A DNA stretch of 64,000 nt from Actinomycetales bacterium (GTDB lineage: Bacteria > Actinomycetota > Actinomycetes > Actinomycetales > Microbacteriaceae). The notes beneath the pieces are model-generated. The model was not told the origin of the DNA and searched no databases. It saw only the letters and a program-made list of their open reading frames with translations. The position numbers and the translations under genes were made by a program. Positions 1 to 8,866 of the stretch are shown here, piece after piece. Position 1 is the stretch's first letter. Every line of letters begins with the position of its first letter. The stretch covers positions 62,001-126,000 of the forward strand of contig JAFKEN010000006.1 in NCBI GenBank assembly GCA_017308515.1, given 5' to 3'.

Positions 1-180
1 GCCGCGGCGGGCGAGGGTGCGCTCCTCGCGCACCGGACCGCGCAGCGCGACGACGTCCTCGGCGGAGTAGTCGCGGCGCACGCCGCTCCAGCGGGCGTCG
101 GTCTTCCACGCCGTCTCGAGCTCGGCGGCGGTCTGCGTCGTGTCGCCCGGGCGGGTGCCGGGGGTGGGGGTGATGGTCAT
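1..180 (-). CDS. aceA: Isocitrate lyase, N-terminal fragment (cut by window edge)
   Basis: Isocitrate lyase splits isocitrate into glyoxylate and succinate, the first step of the glyoxylate shunt used for growth on acetate or fatty acids. Only the first 60 codons are visible; the gene runs off the left edge. The stretches WKTDARWSGV and RDYSAEDVVALRG match the N-terminus of actinobacterial AceA. The ATG at 180 is preceded by AGGAG five bases upstream. It is transcribed away from a RamB-type regulator at 316, and in corynebacteria and mycobacteria RamB proteins control aceA, which supports the call. The catalytic KKCGH region lies outside the window. Confidence 0.9.
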   Translation of the reverse strand, partial: MTITPTPGTRPGDTTQTAAELETAWKTDARWSGVRRDYSAEDVVALRGPVREERTLARRG

Positions 181-315
181 GGTGACTCCTGGGTCGGGCC
201 CGGGTCGGTGCTGATCCGGGTGGTGTGAGTCGATGCTGCGGCCCGCGGATCGGTGATTTCGCGGATTCGTCGGTAGAAATCCAGCGATCTTTCTGTTGCG
301 TAGAAGGAGTCCGCG
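181..315. promoter_or_regulatory. Divergent aceA/ramB control region
   Basis: These 135 bases separate the two divergent starts and must hold both promoters. The half next to ramB is less GC-rich than its surroundings and contains GATTTCGCGGATTCG (255-270) and an imperfect inverted repeat formed by AGAAATC and GATCTTTCT (about 275-294). Both are plausible regulator sites, but I do not see the corynebacterial RamB consensus. GAAGGAG at 303-309 is the ramB ribosome binding site. Confidence 0.45.
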
Positions 316-1797
316 ATGCAGGCTCGGAGAATGGACCGCACCGCCGCTCCTCCCGATGAGGCTGAGCTCATGCTCGACGCGCTCACGATCGGCCGGCGCG
401 TGCGTCAGCTGCGCTCCGACCGCGGGATCACCCTCGAGCAGCTCGCCGAGGGCTTCGGCCGGGCGCCCTCGCAGCTCTCGGGCATCGAGAACGGCAAGCG
501 CGAACTCACCGTGAGCGAGCTGCAGCGTCTCGCGCGCCTGCTCGGGGTGAGCCTCGACGAGCTGCTGTCGCCCGAGCCGCCATCCAAGCGCGCCGCCCTC
601 GAGATCGCCCTCGAGCGCGCGCAGCGCGGGCCGCTCTACCAGGCGCTCGATCTGCCGCCCCTCCCGGTGCGCAAGAGCCTGAGCGACGAGGCGATCGAGA
701 CGATCCTGGGGCTGCACGACGAGCTCGCCCGCGTGCACCGCGAGCGGGCGGCGACGCCCGAGGAGGCGCGGCGCGCCAACGCCGAGCTGCGCGCCGCGCA
801 GCGCCGGCGCGGCAACTACTTCGCCGACCTCGAGGAGACCGCGCGCGGACTGCTCGAGGCGGTCGGCCACGAGGGCGGCCCGCTCTCGCAGCGGGTCGCG
901 GCGGAGCTCGCCGCGCACCTCGGCTTCACCCTGCACTACGTCGCCGATCTGCCCGCCTCCACGCGCAGCGTGACCGACCAGGCGAACGGTCGCATCTACC
1001 TCCCCGTGCGCCAGGGCGGCACCGACCCGCGGTCGGCGCTGCTGCAGGCGCTCGCCGCGCACGTGCTCGGCAAGCAGGAGCCCACCGACTACGCCGACCT
1101 GCTGCGCCAGCGGGTCGAGACCAATTACCTGGCCGGAGCGCTGCTGATTCCCGAGGGCAGCGCCGTCGCGTTCCTGCGCGCGGCGAAGGAGGCGCGCGAG
1201 CTCTCCGTCGAGGATCTGCGCGACGCCTTCGCGGTCAGCTACGAGACCGCGGCGCATCGGTTCACGAATCTCGCCACGGAGCACCTCGGCATCCCCGTGC
1301 ACTTCCTCAAGGTGCACTCCTCGGGCACCATCTCGAAGGCCTACGAGAACGACGGGGCCGCGTTCCCGACCGACGTGCTCGGCGCCATCGAAGGGCAGGT
1401 GGTGTGCCGGTACTGGAGCGCGCGGCAGGTGTTCTCGGTCGAGGACCGCTTCAGCCCGTACCACCAGTACACCGACAAGCCCAACGGCACCTTCTGGTGC
1501 ACCTCGAGCATCCAGTCGACGGCGGCGGGCGACTTCTCGGTGAGCGTGGGCACCCCGTTCGCGAACGTCAAGTGGTTCCGCGGGCGCGACACCGGCCGGC
1601 GGCTCACCTCGCGCTGCCCCGACCCGAGCTGCTGCCGCACGCCGCCCGCCGAGCTCGCGTCGAAGTGGGACGACCAGGCGTGGCCGAGCGCGCGGCTCAA
1701 CTCCTCGCTGCTCGCCGCGATGCCCTCGGGCACCTTCACCGGCGTCGACCGCACGGCGGTCTACGAGTTCCTCGAGGCGCACGCCCCGAGGGGGTGA
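316..1797 (+). CDS. ramB: RamB-type XRE regulator with ImmA/IrrE-like and DUF2083 domains
   Basis: Predicted transcription factor of the short-chain fatty acyl regulator (ScfR) class, 493 residues. An N-terminal XRE helix-turn-helix spans about residues 24-84 (LAEGFGRAPSQLSGIENG core). It is followed by an ImmA/IrrE-like region at about 190-310 without an obvious HExxH zinc motif, and a C-terminal DUF2083-type domain with a cysteine cluster (RCPDPSCC). In Corynebacterium and Mycobacterium such proteins regulate acetate and propionate genes, and here the gene is divergent from aceA. The ATG at 316 has GAAGGAG six bases upstream; an internal ATG near 370 lacks one. Ligand and targets are inferred from family and context. 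Confidence 0.88.
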   Translation: MQARRMDRTAAPPDEAELMLDALTIGRRVRQLRSDRGITLEQLAEGFGRAPSQLSGIENGKRELTVSELQRLARLLGVSLDELLSPEPPSKRAALEIALERAQRGPLYQALDLPPLPVRKSLSDEAIETILGLHDELARVHRERAATPEEARRANAELRAAQRRRGNYFADLEETARGLLEAVGHEGGPLSQRVAAELAAHLGFTLHYVADLPASTRSVTDQANGRIYLPVRQGGTDPRSALLQALAAHVLGKQEPTDYADLLRQRVETNYLAGALLIPEGSAVAFLRAAKEARELSVEDLRDAFAVSYETAAHRFTNLATEHLGIPVHFLKVHSSGTISKAYENDGAAFPTDVLGAIEGQVVCRYWSARQVFSVEDRFSPYHQYTDKPNGTFWCTSSIQSTAAGDFSVSVGTPFANVKWFRGRDTGRRLTSRCPDPSCCRTPPAELASKWDDQAWPSARLNSSLLAAMPSGTFTGVDRTAVYEFLEAHAPRG

Positions 1798-1817
1798 CGG
1801 CTCCTCCTCACGCCGAG

Positions 1818-1848
1818 CCGCGGACGCGCATGCCCCGGCCGTCCGCGG
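1818..1848. terminator. Bidirectional hairpin between ramB and putA
   Basis: The arms CCGCGGACG (1818-1826) and CGTCCGCGG (1840-1848) are perfect complements around a 13-base loop. It lies between two converging stop codons, so it can serve both strands. No U-tract is present, as is common in high-GC actinobacteria. Confidence 0.6.
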
Positions 1849-1864
1849 TTGAGACCCCGGTCCG

Positions 1865-4800
1865 CTACAGCTCCAGCTCGGCGAAGGCCGGCAGCGGGTT
1901 GCCGAAGCGGTGCGCCGTGATCGTCACCGACTGCTCGCGCAGGAACGGCAGCAGCTCCACCCGCCCCGCGGTCGTGACCGGTCCCGCCCAGACCGCGGTC
2001 TCCGGCGCACCCCCGAGGGACTCGGCGAGCGCGAGCGCGTCGCCGCCGAGGAGGCGGATCCGCTCGGGGCGCTCGGCCGCCATCCGCTCGGCGAACGCCG
2101 CGTCGCCCTCGACGACGACCGAGGCGAGGTCGACGGTGCCGATCTCGGGATCCACGACGGCGAGCAGGGTCGACGGCAGCGGCACGGCGGTGCTCACGTG
2201 CACCCGCGCCCCCGCGAGCACCCCCGCGGCGAGCACCCGCGCGAGGGTGCCGAGCTGCTCGCCCGCGGCGAGGCGCACGTGCACCTCGGCGGGGCGGTAG
2301 CGGAACACGTTGCGCTCGACACCGAGCCCGGCGGCGTCGCGGGCGAGGCCGAACTCCGCCTCCCACGCGGCCATGTCGTCGAAGGCCCCCGCGCGCACGA
2401 GGGCGAACCCCTCGAAGCCGAGCGCGGGCTGGAAGGCGCGCACCAGGTCCGCGACGGGTTCGAAGAGGCCGTCGAGATGCAGCTCCTCCACCGGCTCGGG
2501 GTCGACGCTCTCCCAGCGGCCGAGCACGGCGAGGGTGTTCGGCCCGCCGGCCTTGGCTCCGGGCCCGACGCTCGAGAGCTTCCAGCCGCCGAAGGGCTGG
2601 CGCCCGACGATCGCGCCGGTGATCCCGCGGTTCACGTAGAGGTTGCCGGCCTGCACCCGGTCGAGCCAGTACGCGACCTCGCCGGCGTCGAGCGAGTGGA
2701 TGCCCGCGGTCAGCCCGTAGTCGACGGCGTTCTGCACCGCGATCGCCTCGTCGAGGTCGGCGACGGCGATGAGGCCGAGAACCGGGCCGAAGTACTCGGT
2801 GAGGTGGAACGGGCTGCCGGGCCGCACGCCGTCGCGCACGCCGGGCGACCACAGCCGGTCGGTGGCGTCGAGCTGACGCGGCTTGACGAGCCAGCTCTCC
2901 CCGTCATCGAGACGGGTGAGGGCGTGCTCGAGCTTGCCCTCGGGCGGCTGCACGATGGGGCCGACCTCCGCCGTGGGGTCGGTCGGCCAGGCGACGTGGA
3001 GGCTCTGGGTCGCGTCGGCGAGCTGGCGCCGGAAGCGCTCCGACCGGCCGACCGATCCGACGAGGATGCCGAGCGAGGCCGCCGAGCACTTCTGCCCGGC
3101 GTTGCCGAAGGCGCTCGCGACGAGATCCTTCACGGCGAGGTCGAGGTCGGCGTCGGGCGTGACGATGATCGAGTTCTTGCCGCTCGTCTCGGCGTGCAGC
3201 GGCAGGTCGGCGCGCCAGGAGCGGAACAGCCGCGCGGTCTCGATCGAGCCGGTGAGCACGACGCGTCCGATCTCGGGCGCGGTGATCAGCCGACGGCCGA
3301 GGTCGTCGGCGCCCTCGCCCTCCGCGACGTCGACGAGCTGGAGCACCCCGCGCGGCAGGCCCGCGGCCTCGAGCGTCTCGGCGAGTACGGCGCCGCAGCG
3401 GCGCGCCTGCGGCGCGGGCTTGAGCAGCACGGCCGAGCCGGCGCCGAGGGCCGACAGCACGCCGCCGGCGGGGATCGACACCGGGAAGTTCCACGGCGGC
3501 ACGACGAGCACGAGCGGCTCGGGCCGGAACCGGGCGCCGGCGACCGTCTCGAGCTCGAGGGCCCGCGCGGCGGCGTGGCGGGCGAAGTCGACCGCCTCGC
3601 TGACCTCGACGTCGGCCTCGGCGAGGGTCTTGCCGGTCTCGGCGATCATGGTCGCGATGAGCGTCTCGCGCTCGGTCGCGAGCGCGGTCGCCGCGCGGCG
3701 CAGCACGGCGGCGCGCTCCTCGGCGGGGCGGGCGCCCCAGTCGCGGCCCGCCTCGCGCCCCGCGAGCAGGCGGCCGCGCAGGTCGGCCTCGTCGCGCAGG
3801 CGCGCGGCGTCGAGGGCGCTCGAACCCGGCAGCTCATGCTCGTCGACCGCCGGGCCGGTCTCGGCCTCGCCCTCGCGGCGCGGGAGCACCGCCCACGGCT
3901 CGGCGAGGTCGAGCACGCGACGCGCCCACGCGCGGTTGGGCGCGCGGGAGGGATCGGTGTCCGGCTCGTTCGCGAACCCCAGCCCCGGCTCAACGAACCC
4001 GCCCTCGCGCACGTCGACGGTCGCGATCGGACCGGTCGAGGCCCGCACCGGCTCCCGCTCGAGGGGCGGTTCGGGCAGCGGTGCGACGCCCGCGATGCGG
4101 TTCTGGGTGCGGGCGGATTCGGGAGCCGGCTCGCGCGACTCGGCGAGCGCCGCGGCGAAGCGGCCCGCCTCCCGCTCGAAGATCTCGGGCTCGTCGAGGC
4201 GGAACGCGCCGGAGAGGAAGTTCTCCTCGCTCGCCGCCTCGTCGAGCCGGCGCACGAGGTAGGAGATCGCGGCATCGAACTCGGCCACCGGCACGACGGG
4301 CGTGTAGAGCCGCAGCCCGCCGGTCGCGCGCCGCACCGCCTGCTGGTGGGCGGGCGCCATGCCCAGCAGCATCTCGAACTCCACCCGGTCGGCCACGCCG
4401 CGGCGGTTCGCGAGCAGCCACGCGTAGGCCAGGTCGAAGAGGTTGTGCCCCGCGACCCCGAGCCGCACCGCGGACGCGTTGCGGGGGGTGAGGGCCCAGT
4501 CGAGCATCCGCTTGTAGTGCGCGTCGGTCGACTGCTTCGAGCCCCAGGTGGCCAGCTGCCAGCCGTGGATCGCCGCGTCGACGCGCTCCATCGGCAGGTT
4601 GGCGCCCTTGACCAGGCGCACCTTGATCGGCGCGCCGCCCTCCGCGACCCGGCGCCGCGCCCAGCCGGTCAGCTCCTGCAGCGCGCCGAGCGCGTCGGGA
4701 AGGTAGGCCTGCAGCACGATGCCGGCCTCGAGCTCGCGCAGCTGCGGCTGCTCGAGCAGCCGCGTGAAGGTCGCGATCGTCAGGTCGAGGTCGCGGTACT

Positions 4801-5488
4801 CCTCCATGTCGAGGTTGACGAACTTGGCGATGCGCGACCCGGCCGCCTGCTCGTAGAGCGGGGTGAGCAGCGTGACGAGCTCGTCGACGGTGCGCTCGAA
4901 GCCCCACAGCGACAAATGCGCGGCGACGGCGGAGACCTTGACGGAGACGTAGTCGACGTCGCGCCGCGCCAGCAGCGCCCGGATGCCCTCCAGGCGCCGC
5001 TGGGCCTCGCGATCGCCGAGCACCGCCTCGCCGAGCAGGTTGAGGTTGAGCCGCGTGCCGTCGACCGACAGGCGGGCGAGCACCGCGCCGAGACGATCCG
5101 GGTCGGCGTCGACGACGAGGTGACCCACCATCCGGCGGAACACCCGGCGCGCGATCGGGATGATCGGCCAGGGCAGCAGGATGCCGAACCCGCCCCCGGC
5201 GACGATCGCCGCCCGCAGGTACCAGGGCAGGAATCGCGGGGCCCGGTGCGAGATCGCTTCGAGGTTGTGGGCGGCGACGCGCAGATCCTCCGGCCGGATC
5301 ACCCGATCGACGAAGGCGAGCGTGAACTCGAGCCCGTCCCGGTCGGCGAGCAGCTGGGCCAGCCGCCGCGCCCCCGCGTCGGACGTGCGCGGCGCGCCCT
5401 CCTCGGAGGTCTCGCTCGCGAGCCATTCCCGCACCAGAGCGACGACCTCCTCGACGGAGGGCGCGGCGGTCGGCAGACCTTCAGCCAT
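1865..5488 (-). CDS. putA: Bifunctional proline dehydrogenase / glutamate semialdehyde dehydrogenase
   Basis: Oxidises proline to glutamate in two steps: FAD-dependent proline dehydrogenase, then NAD-dependent glutamate-gamma-semialdehyde dehydrogenase. The protein is 1207 residues. The PRODH barrel covers about 130-410 (VKVSAVAAHL near 183, RLVKGANLPMERVD near 291, EFEMLLGMAP near 371). The ALDH domain covers about 560-1040, with LVVPPWNFPV near 661, general base Glu767 (HAETSGKN) and nucleophile Cys801 (NAGQKCSA). A C-terminal region of roughly 150 residues follows. There is no N-terminal ribbon-helix-helix domain, so it should not self-regulate as in E. coli. The ATG at 5488 is chosen because TATCCT ends six bases upstream (leaderless pattern) and upstream starts would overlap the divergent gene. 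Confidence 0.93.
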   Translation of the reverse strand: MAEGLPTAAPSVEEVVALVREWLASETSEEGAPRTSDAGARRLAQLLADRDGLEFTLAFVDRVIRPEDLRVAAHNLEAISHRAPRFLPWYLRAAIVAGGGFGILLPWPIIPIARRVFRRMVGHLVVDADPDRLGAVLARLSVDGTRLNLNLLGEAVLGDREAQRRLEGIRALLARRDVDYVSVKVSAVAAHLSLWGFERTVDELVTLLTPLYEQAAGSRIAKFVNLDMEEYRDLDLTIATFTRLLEQPQLRELEAGIVLQAYLPDALGALQELTGWARRRVAEGGAPIKVRLVKGANLPMERVDAAIHGWQLATWGSKQSTDAHYKRMLDWALTPRNASAVRLGVAGHNLFDLAYAWLLANRRGVADRVEFEMLLGMAPAHQQAVRRATGGLRLYTPVVPVAEFDAAISYLVRRLDEAASEENFLSGAFRLDEPEIFEREAGRFAAALAESREPAPESARTQNRIAGVAPLPEPPLEREPVRASTGPIATVDVREGGFVEPGLGFANEPDTDPSRAPNRAWARRVLDLAEPWAVLPRREGEAETGPAVDEHELPGSSALDAARLRDEADLRGRLLAGREAGRDWGARPAEERAAVLRRAATALATERETLIATMIAETGKTLAEADVEVSEAVDFARHAAARALELETVAGARFRPEPLVLVVPPWNFPVSIPAGGVLSALGAGSAVLLKPAPQARRCGAVLAETLEAAGLPRGVLQLVDVAEGEGADDLGRRLITAPEIGRVVLTGSIETARLFRSWRADLPLHAETSGKNSIIVTPDADLDLAVKDLVASAFGNAGQKCSAASLGILVGSVGRSERFRRQLADATQSLHVAWPTDPTAEVGPIVQPPEGKLEHALTRLDDGESWLVKPRQLDATDRLWSPGVRDGVRPGSPFHLTEYFGPVLGLIAVADLDEAIAVQNAVDYGLTAGIHSLDAGEVAYWLDRVQAGNLYVNRGITGAIVGRQPFGGWKLSSVGPGAKAGGPNTLAVLGRWESVDPEPVEELHLDGLFEPVADLVRAFQPALGFEGFALVRAGAFDDMAAWEAEFGLARDAAGLGVERNVFRYRPAEVHVRLAAGEQLGTLARVLAAGVLAGARVHVSTAVPLPSTLLAVVDPEIGTVDLASVVVEGDAAFAERMAAERPERIRLLGGDALALAESLGGAPETAVWAGPVTTAGRVELLPFLREQSVTITAHRFGNPLPAFAELEL

Positions 5489-5537
5489 GCCACGAGGATA
5501 GGTCGGCGCCCGCCGCCGCGGCCGATATTCTCCGCTC
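5489..5537. promoter_or_regulatory. Compact divergent leaderless promoters (putA / FAD oxidoreductase)
   Basis: Only 49 bases separate the two start codons. On the minus strand TATCCT (5495-5500) ends six bases before the putA ATG. On the plus strand TATTCT (5526-5531) ends six bases before the ATG at 5538. Both fit the actinobacterial TANNNT -10 box placed for transcription to begin at the start codon. The two -35 regions must overlap each other's transcription unit. Confidence 0.65.
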
Positions 5538-7157
5538 ATGGTCACCGCGCCGTCGCCCCCGCGCGGCACCGAGCGCGTCGACGTCGCGATCGTCGGGGGC
5601 GGGCACAACGCCCTCGTCGCGGCGGCCTACCTCGCCGCCGCGGGGCGGCGGGTGGTCCTGCTGGAGCGCTCCGCCGAGGTGGGCGGGGCCGCCGTCTCGG
5701 AGGCTCCGTTCGAGGGGCTCGACGCGCGCCTGTCGCGGTACTCGTACCTCGTCAGCCTGCTGCCCGAGCGGATCGTGCGCGACCTGCGCCTCGACCTCAC
5801 CCTCGTGCGGCGGCGCTACTCGAGCTACACGCCGCTGCCCGGCACCGACCGCGGGCTGCTCGTCGACACCCGCGACGCCGCCGCGACCGCGGCCTCGTTC
5901 GCGCGTCTCGGCGCGGACGCCGACGCGGCCGCCTGGGGCCCCTGGGGCGAGGCGACGGGCGTCGCGGCGCGCGCCCTGTTCCCGACCCTGACCGAGCCGC
6001 TCCCGACTCGGGCCGAGGCGGCCCGCCGGGTGGGCGACGAGGCCATCTGGCGGCGGCTTGTGGAGGAGCCGATCGGGGCCGCGATCGAGCGCGGCTTCGC
6101 CGACGACCTGGTGCGCGGCGTCGTGCTCACCGACGCGCTCATCGGCACCTTCGCCCCGAACGTCGACCCCGAGCTCGCCGCGAACCGCTGCTTCCTCTAC
6201 CACGTGATCGGCGGGGGCACGGGCGACTGGGACGTGCCCGTCGGCGGCATGGGCGCCGTCTCGGGGGCGATGCGCCGCGCGGCGCTCGAGGCGGGCGCCG
6301 AGCTGCGCACCGGCTGCGAGGTCACCGGCCTCGACCCCGACGGCGTCGTCGCCTGGCGCGCGGCGGAGGGCGGTGCGCGCTCCTCGAGCGGCGATCCGGT
6401 CGCTGCCGAGGGCCTGCTGGCCGCCGACGTCGTGCTCGCCGCCGTGGCCCCCACCGAACTCGCCCGCCTGCTCGGCACGGCGCCGCCGAACCCGCCGGTC
6501 GAGGGCGCCCAGGTGAAGGTCAACCTGCTCCTCGAGCGGCTGCCGCGGTTGCGCGACGCGAGCGTGGATCCCGCGGCGGCCTTCGCGGGGACCTTCCACG
6601 TGAACGAGGGCTGGGCCGCGCTCGACCGGGCCCACGCCGCCGCGAGTGCGGGCCGGATCCCCGACCCCCTCCCGCTCGAGATCTACTGCCACTCGCTGAG
6701 CGACCCCACGATCCTGGGGCCCGTGCTGCGCGAGCGCGGCGTGCACACGCTCACGGTCTTCGGACTGCACACCCCGCATCGGCTGGCGGCGGGTCGCGAC
6801 GCGGAGTCGTACCGGACGGAGCTGCAGGCCGCGGTGCTCGCCTCGCTCGACGCGGTGCTCGCCGAGCCGATCGAGTCGGTCGTGCTGCGCGACGCCGCGG
6901 GGCGGCCGTGCCTCGAGACCCGCACCACGCTCGACCTGGAGGACACGCTGCGCCTGCCGGGCGGCAACATCTTCCACGCGCCGCTCGAGTGGCCCTTCCT
7001 CGACGAGGGCGCCGAGACGGCGACAGCCGCGCAGCGCTGGGGCGTGGCGACCGAGCACCCGCGCATCCTGCTCGCCGCCGCCGGCGCGCGCCGCGGGGGC
7101 GGGGTGAGCGGCGTCGGCGGACACAACGCCGCGATGGCGGTGCTCGAGGCCGGCTAG
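5538..7157 (+). CDS. FAD-dependent oxidoreductase of the phytoene dehydrogenase-like (PYROXD2-like) family
   Basis: A 539-residue flavoprotein with an N-terminal Rossmann motif (VAIVGGGHNALVAAAYLAAAG, near residues 15-35) followed by LLERSAEVGGAA, typical of the phytoene desaturase/amine oxidase superfamily. The C-terminal GVSGVGGHNAAMAVLEAG resembles the second FAD-contacting segment. The closest recognised type is the PYROXD2-like group, whose substrate is unknown. No carotenoid genes (crtE, crtB) are nearby, so desaturation of phytoene is unlikely. The ATG at 5538 follows TATTCT by six bases. Its TAG shares the palindrome CTAG with the stop of the converging thioesterase gene. The fold is well supported; the reaction is not known. 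Confidence 0.75.
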   Translation: MVTAPSPPRGTERVDVAIVGGGHNALVAAAYLAAAGRRVVLLERSAEVGGAAVSEAPFEGLDARLSRYSYLVSLLPERIVRDLRLDLTLVRRRYSSYTPLPGTDRGLLVDTRDAAATAASFARLGADADAAAWGPWGEATGVAARALFPTLTEPLPTRAEAARRVGDEAIWRRLVEEPIGAAIERGFADDLVRGVVLTDALIGTFAPNVDPELAANRCFLYHVIGGGTGDWDVPVGGMGAVSGAMRRAALEAGAELRTGCEVTGLDPDGVVAWRAAEGGARSSSGDPVAAEGLLAADVVLAAVAPTELARLLGTAPPNPPVEGAQVKVNLLLERLPRLRDASVDPAAAFAGTFHVNEGWAALDRAHAAASAGRIPDPLPLEIYCHSLSDPTILGPVLRERGVHTLTVFGLHTPHRLAAGRDAESYRTELQAAVLASLDAVLAEPIESVVLRDAAGRPCLETRTTLDLEDTLRLPGGNIFHAPLEWPFLDEGAETATAAQRWGVATEHPRILLAAAGARRGGGVSGVGGHNAAMAVLEAG

Positions 7158-7705
7158 ATCGACCAGTCGCTCGGGAACGGCTCGCGGTTCGAGGGCAGGC
7201 GCGAGTCCGCCGCCCAGCGCACGACCCAGTCGGGCAGCACGAGTTCCGAGCGGTCGACGCCGAGCAGCGCCGCGAGCTCGGCGGTGTCGACGCTCCCGCC
7301 CCCGCGGCGCAGGAACCGCCCGGCCATGATGCCGACGGCGCACACCTCGCCGTCGCGCACGAAGCGCTGCTCGATGTAGACGACGCGCTCGTCGTAGCCG
7401 AGCACCTTGGTCTGCAGCTCGTATCTCACCCAGAGGTCGAGCGACCGGCGGAACGAGATGGTCTCGTACACCACGACGGGGTAGATGCCCGCGGCGCGCA
7501 GGGTGTCCCACATCCCCGCCCGGATCAGCAGGTCGAACCGGCCCAGATCCATGATCGAGAGGTAGACGCCGTTGTTGATGTGGCCGAGCAGATCGGTGTC
7601 GGTCGGCAGCACGCGCAGGGCGAGGCGCCCGAGATCGTGCACGCCGAGCTTCGAGCGCCGACGCGCGCGGAACATCACGAGGAGGGTGCGGAACCAGAGG
7701 TGCAC
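7154..7705 (-). CDS. Acyl-CoA thioesterase-like hot-dog protein (THEM6-like)
   Basis: A 183-residue protein of the 4HBT hot-dog superfamily, expected to hydrolyse acyl-CoA or similar thioesters. The motif LGHINNGVYLSIMDLGRFDLL (about 41-61) contains the conserved HxNNxxY segment that precedes the catalytic acidic residue in this fold. The N-terminal MHLWFRTLLVMF is hydrophobic and may associate with the membrane. The start is a GTG at 7705 because TAGCGT (7712-7717) ends six bases before it; an in-frame ATG ten codons later lacks such a signal. The stop overlaps the converging upstream gene by four bases. The substrate is unknown. Confidence 0.75.
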   Translation of the reverse strand: MHLWFRTLLVMFRARRRSKLGVHDLGRLALRVLPTDTDLLGHINNGVYLSIMDLGRFDLLIRAGMWDTLRAAGIYPVVVYETISFRRSLDLWVRYELQTKVLGYDERVVYIEQRFVRDGEVCAVGIMAGRFLRRGGGSVDTAELAALLGVDRSELVLPDWVVRWAADSRLPSNREPFPSDWSI

Positions 7706-7776
7706 GCGACGACGCTAGACGGTCGGCACGCCGCATCCGCCCCCGGTTGTCGGATCCCACGAGGCCGACGGGGTCG

Positions 7777-8703
7777 TCAGCGCGTGCGATGTGCGGGGAT
7801 CGCGAAGCGCGGGCCGCGCCGCTCGTAGCCGACGCGCGCCGCCTCGATGAGCCTGACGACGCGCTGCCGGTGCCCCCGCCACGGCTCGAGCAGCTCCAGC
7901 ATCGCCGCGTCGTCGACCCCGCGGCCGAGCGCCGGGTCGCCCAGGAGCGCGGCCCCCACCCGGCGGCTCAGGTGCAGGTCGCCCACGCTCACCCGGTCGG
8001 GGTCGCCGTGGGTGCGCTGCACCGTCTCGTGCGCCGTCCACACCCCGACGCCGGCGACGGTGCGCAGCGCCCCCGCGGCCTCGGCCGCGGAACGGGTCGC
8101 CGCCCGCTCGAGCGCGTCGCCGACCCGGAGCACCCGCTGGATCGTGTCGGCGCGCTGGGGCGTGACGCCGCAGCGGTGCCAGCTCCAGCTCGGGATGCCG
8201 CGCCAGCCCGCGAGCGCCGGCGGCACGCGCAGGCCGAGCGGAGCGGGGCCGGGCGCGTGCTCCCCCGCCAGGGTGACCAGCTCGCGCCAGGAGCGCTTCG
8301 CCTCGATGCCGGTGACCTTCTGCCCCAGGATCGAGGGCAGCAGCGCCACGAGGATGCGCCCCGTCGCGGGCAGTCGCAGGCCCGGCATCCGGCGGTGCAG
8401 CTCGCGCACCAGGGGGTGGCGCGAGGCGTCGAAGCCGCCCTCGTCGTCCCGCGCGCCGAGCAGGGCGGGCACCGAGTCGAGCGCGGCGTCGGCGCCGTCG
8501 CCCCAGGCGCGCGCGGTGATCCCCCCGCTCGTCTCGCGCAGCAGCAGGGAGGCGGTCCCCGCCTCGGTGCGGATCGCCAGCCACCAGCCCTCGGGCCCGC
8601 GGCGGATGGTCGGATCGGTCGAGCCCTGGGCGAGCGGCGCGAGGGTCGGGTCGAGGGCGACCGGGCGGGCGGGGCGGTAGAGCATCGCACGGCCGCCGGT
8701 CAC
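7777..8703 (-). CDS. AlkA-type DNA-3-methyladenine glycosylase (HhH-GPD)
   Basis: Base-excision repair glycosylase that removes alkylated bases from DNA. The core is a helix-hairpin-helix GPD fold: ILGQKVTGIEAKRSW (about residue 125), GVGVWTAHETV and, 13-20 residues later, VSVGDLHLSRRVG, whose Asp corresponds to the catalytic Asp of E. coli AlkA. The N-terminal 90 residues fit the small AlkA domain. There is no FeS cysteine cluster, which argues against a MutY/Nth relative. I place the start at the GTG at 8703 because TATCGT (8710-8715) ends six bases upstream; an ATG at 8685 has no visible signal. Monocistronic in this context. Confidence 0.82.
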   Translation of the reverse strand: MTGGRAMLYRPARPVALDPTLAPLAQGSTDPTIRRGPEGWWLAIRTEAGTASLLLRETSGGITARAWGDGADAALDSVPALLGARDDEGGFDASRHPLVRELHRRMPGLRLPATGRILVALLPSILGQKVTGIEAKRSWRELVTLAGEHAPGPAPLGLRVPPALAGWRGIPSWSWHRCGVTPQRADTIQRVLRVGDALERAATRSAAEAAGALRTVAGVGVWTAHETVQRTHGDPDRVSVGDLHLSRRVGAALLGDPALGRGVDDAAMLELLEPWRGHRQRVVRLIEAARVGYERRGPRFAIPAHRTR

Positions 8704-8824
8704 GCGCTCACGATAGCCGCGACCCCCGCCGCAGAGCATTCCCGTGCCCTCCGGCGAGCAGGCCGCCCCGCGAGCGTGCCGCCCGACGAGCGTGCCGCCC
8801 GACGAGGGTGCCGACGACGACGAA

Positions 8825-8851
8825 GGGGGCGGCCCGAACCGGACCGCCCCC
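8825..8851 (-). terminator. GC-rich terminator hairpin after the first DUF4190 gene
   Basis: The arms GGGGGCGG (8825-8832) and CCGCCCCC (8844-8851) are perfectly complementary around an 11-base loop. They lie 15 bases downstream of the minus-strand stop at 8867. Confidence 0.65.
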
Positions 8852-8866
8852 CATGTGGTGCTCGGA

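Noticed and set aside
5538-7157. Phytoene desaturase (CrtI) of a carotenoid cluster
   Set aside because: The FAD motifs fit the superfamily, but no crtE/crtB/crtY-type gene lies nearby and the sequence is closer to the PYROXD2-like group.
1910-7828. A 1972-codon open frame on the plus strand
   Set aside because: It is antisense to putA and then out of frame with the FAD oxidoreductase. The translation is Arg/Gly/Ala-rich low-complexity text, the usual shadow of high-GC coding DNA.
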